This document shows, one piece after another, positions 32,832 through 35,079 of a stretch of DNA of 35,079 nucleotides (position 1 is the first letter of the stretch; the number at the start of each line of letters is the position of its first letter). The DNA comes from an uncultured Eubacteriales bacterium. Lineage in GTDB: Bacteria > Bacillota > Clostridia > Christensenellales > CAG-138. A program made the position numbers and the translations under genes. The stretch is taken from assembly GCA_902789675.1 (NCBI GenBank), contig CADAPG010000012.1, positions 1 through 35,079 on the forward strand, read 5' to 3'. Below the pieces are notes generated by a model. That model ran no database searches, was not told the origin of the DNA, and saw only the letters and a list, made by a program, of their open reading frames with translations.

Positions 32832-33392
32832 TCAGCCCGCATTTTCGCCCTGTGTCAGCGCAAGCAGGTTCCGGCACAGCGTATCAAGCAGCGCGCGGAT
32901 GTTCCGTTCCAGCTCTCCCGAAGCTTTCGGCGGACGGCCGACGTGAGGCGTATCCGGATCGCGCACGAACGGATCCGGCACCGAGCGCCCCTGCCGAAGC
33001 AGCATGCTCCGGACGCGCTTCACACGCTCCGGCTGCGATTTCAGCAGCGCACGGTACTTGTTCTGATAGCGCAGCATGCGCCGCGTGTCGCCGTTCGCCA
33101 TGTTCAGCGTGCAGGCGCGCACCGACTGCCCGCTGCCGAGCGCAAGCAGCACCGTCTCCAGAAGACGGTCGGTCTCCTCCTCGGAGAAGGGGAGAAAGGC
33201 GGGCTCCGCCTTTTCGGCGGGTTTGATCTGCGTGTAATAGTGATTGCGGACGCTGTTCGGCTTTCGCTCGGTCTGCTCGGCGATCGAGTCGAACACGGTT
33301 TTCAGCGGACGGCGTTCCCTGCGTGCGTCGAGCGCGGCGGAAAGGAGGGCCGCGTCTTCCGCCTCTGTCCAGCCCGTATGGGTTCCTTTCAT
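32832..33392 (-). CDS. SANT/Myb-like DNA-binding protein
   Basis: A 186-residue protein. Residues about 6-52 form a SANT/Myb-like helical domain (GWTEAEDAALLSAALDARRE ... SIAEQTERKPNSVRNHYY). RsfA-like and other Bacillota regulators carry the same type of domain. A second block (residues 65-110) is helical and rich in acidic residues at its start (FSEEETDRLLETV), and a basic region follows (KSQPERVKRVRSML). The family role in this lineage is not known. ATG 33392 has AAAGGAGGTGA 5 bases upstream; a longer open frame to 33728 covers the rpoB control region and is rejected. Divergent from rpoB. Confidence 0.78.
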   Translation of the reverse strand: MKGTHTGWTEAEDAALLSAALDARRERRPLKTVFDSIAEQTERKPNSVRNHYYTQIKPAEKAEPAFLPFSEEETDRLLETVLLALGSGQSVRACTLNMANGDTRRMLRYQNKYRALLKSQPERVKRVRSMLLRQGRSVPDPFVRDPDTPHVGRPPKASGELERNIRALLDTLCRNLLALTQGENAG

Positions 33393-33507
33393 GGTTTCAC
33401 CTCCTTTGATCTGTACGGAGTATGGACATGTTTTTGCTTGCCCATACCAATTTATGCGTGTGATTCGGGTGTCAGTAAAAAATATTTTCATTTTATGAAT
33501 TTTATGC

Positions 33508-33536
33508 TTGACATGTTGATTTGAAGATGATATTAT
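33508..33536 (+). promoter_or_regulatory. rpoB: Promoter of rpoB
   Basis: TTGACA (33508-33513), a 17-base spacer, TATTAT (33531-33536). It gives a long leader of about 175 bases. The 327-base gap 33393-33719 otherwise holds the leader-peptide frame, a GC hairpin near 33661-33680, and no second gene. Confidence 0.85.
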
Positions 33537-33645
33537 TCGATATTGCATTATGATGCCTATACTGTGGTAATATGCCCCAAAGGCTAAGCGGATTGAAATA
33601 AAGCAAGTCGTTTTCGGGACTAAAGACACAGGAGAGGTAAGGAAT

Positions 33646-33714
33646 ATGTGCCACCTCCACGGGCGGGGGGATTCGCCCGAAATATCAGATGAAAAAAACA
33701 TCAGCAAGGAGTGA
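33646..33714 (+). CDS. 22-residue leader peptide upstream of rpoB (candidate)
   Basis: ATG 33646 follows GGAGAGG by 8 bases and opens 22 codons ([12 protein letters not shown]...) ending in TGA at 33712-33714. The last codons and stop overlap the rpoB ribosome site (AAGGAG, 33706-33711) and lie 5 bases before the rpoB ATG. A hairpin with GGGCG/CGCCC falls inside the frame. Such an arrangement could couple rpoB translation to passage of ribosomes through the leader. Coding is inferred from signals only; no family is known. Confidence 0.5.
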   Translation: MCHLHGRGDSPEISDEKNISKE

Positions 33715-33719
33715 ACGCA

Positions 33720-35079
33720 ATGATGCATGACGTCAAGATGGGAAAACGGACAAGAAAGAGCTTTTCACACATTTCCGAAGTTCTTGAAATGCCCGATCTC
33801 ATTGAGGTGCAGAAGAATTCCTACTACCACTTCCTGAAAGAAGATCTGCGCGAAGTCTTCAACGACATCTCGCCGATCGTCGACTTTTCCGGAAAACTTG
33901 AATTGCATTTTGTGGACTATCGGATCGATCTCGATAAGCCCAAGTATTCCATCGAAGAAAGCAAGAGCCGCGACGTGAATTACGCTGCGCCTCTGCTTGT
34001 GACCGTGCGCCTGCACAATACGGAAACGGACGTGCAGAAGCAGCAGGAGGTCTTTATGGGCGACTTCCCGCTGATGACGCCGCAGGGCACGTTTATCATC
34101 AACGGCGCGGAGCGCGTCATCGTTTCGCAGCTTGTCCGTTCGCCGGGCGCGTATTATTCGTCCACGACGGATAAGATGGGCAAGCAGCTGTTTTCGAGTC
34201 AGGTCATCCCGAACCGCGGCGCATGGCTTGAATACGAAACCGATTCGAACGGCATCCTGTATGTCAAGATCGACCGTCAGCGCAAGGTCTTCATCACGTC
34301 GCTGCTGCGCGCCATCGGCTACGGCACGAACGACAAGATTCTCGATCTCCTCGGCAACGACGAACGTCTCGACGCAACGCTCGCAAAGGATCCGAACCGT
34401 TCCGAACTGGACGGTCTCTTTGAGATCTACCGCAGACAGCGTCCCGGCGAGCCGCCGACAGAGGAGAGCGCGCGCAACCTTCTGCACGGGCTGTTCTTTG
34501 ACAACCGCTATGACCTGGCGCGCGTCGGCCGCTACAAGTATAATAAAAAGCTCGCTCTGAAGGCGCGTATCCGCGACCAGATCGCCCGTCATTGATGAGG
34601 AAACGGGCGAGATCTTCGTCAAAGAAGGGCAGAAGATCGACAAGGCGACCGCTGAGGCGATCCAGAACGCAGGCATCAACGCTGTCTGGATCAACACCGA
34701 AGAGCACGGCCGCGTCAAGGTCGTCGGCAATCATTTCGCGTCTGCGGCGAGCTTCCTGCCGTTTGCGCCGATCGAAGCCGGTCTGAATGAAGACGTGCAT
34801 ATCCCCACGCTCAAAAAACTCCTGAATGAAGCGGCGGAAAAGGGGATAGAGGGCGACAATCTGAAGGATTTCCTGCGCGAGCACTATGACGAGCTCATTC
34901 CGCGCCACATCATTCCGGACGATATGGTCGCGTCCATCTCGTATCTGATCGATCTGCCCTACGGCATCGGCAGAACGGACGACATCGACCACCTCGGCAA
35001 CCGCCGCATCCGTTCGGTCGGCGAGCTTCTGCAGAACCAGATCCGCGTGGGTCTCACGCGTCTCGAGCGCGTTGTGCGC
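33720..35079 (+). CDS. rpoB: DNA-directed RNA polymerase subunit beta (3' partial, frameshift near 34590)
   Basis: The N-terminal part of the RNA polymerase beta subunit. Seen: the N-terminal block [69 protein letters not shown] and [18 protein letters not shown], then, in another frame, [15 protein letters not shown] and on to the end of the window ([20 protein letters not shown]). In the first frame TGA follows at 34593. Restoring two bases (or a loss of 5) near 34585-34590 joins the parts. An essential gene cannot be inactive, so this points to a sequence or assembly error. Start ATG 33720 (or 33723) follows AAGGAG. The gene is not preceded by rplJ/rplL here; instead a Myb-like gene is divergent. 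Confidence 0.93.

Overview
The window looks like chromosome from a spore-forming-lineage, high-GC member of the Clostridia (Bacillota). The basis is a DnaD plus DnaC/DnaI-type primosome operon, a YolD-like protein with a Y-family polymerase, SpoIID, a Spo0A-type DNA-binding domain, strong Shine-Dalgarno sites and TTGACA/TATAAT promoters. I saw no tRNA, rRNA, CRISPR array, insertion sequence or prophage. Gene density is high and most intergenic gaps hold a recognisable promoter or hairpin terminator. The genus cannot be fixed from sequence reading alone.

Layout. 1-2.8 kb: the tail of an unidentified gene, then a minus-strand operon of pyroglutamyl-peptidase, a MATE efflux pump and a HAD protein. 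3.0-5.7 kb: type I glutamine synthetase and a Gate-domain membrane protein. 5.7-10.8 kb: a six-gene minus-strand operon coding for P5C dehydrogenase (PruA) and five redox subunits resembling the archaeal multi-subunit dye-linked proline dehydrogenase, with a strong promoter and a leader hairpin. Together 2.2-10.8 kb looks like a glutamate-family hub: pyroglutamate release, proline to glutamate, glutamate to glutamine. 11-13.7 kb: a membrane-linked XRE regulator, a membrane-anchored hypothetical protein and a TSUP transporter. 13.8-17.3 kb: Y-family polymerase, a GNAT-HD fusion, RidA and a YolD-like protein. 17.4-20.4 kb: an isolated 32-codon gene, a macro-domain protein, a VWA protein, a SIMPL protein and rubredoxin. 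20.6-22.6 kb: an ECF sigma factor overlapping a membrane-anchored serpin. 22.7-26.6 kb: a HAD phosphatase and a DUF2156 / nucleotidyltransferase / lipoprotein operon. 26.6-29.5 kb: dnaD-dnaC-rsmI. 29.6-32.7 kb: spoIID, a frameshifted MTase, a Spo0A-C protein and an acyltransferase. 32.8-35.1 kb: a Myb-like protein and the start of rpoB.

The strongest leads are the ECF-sigma/serpin pair (a possible protease-sensing anti-sigma), the archaeal-type proline oxidation operon, an apparent 22-codon leader peptide coupled to rpoB, a set of promoters placing the start codon at or next to the transcription start (leaderless mRNAs), and the GNAT-HD gene with an internal ribosome site. Three coding disruptions lie within 31.0-34.6 kb, one in the essential rpoB, so local sequence error is a serious alternative to real pseudogenes there.
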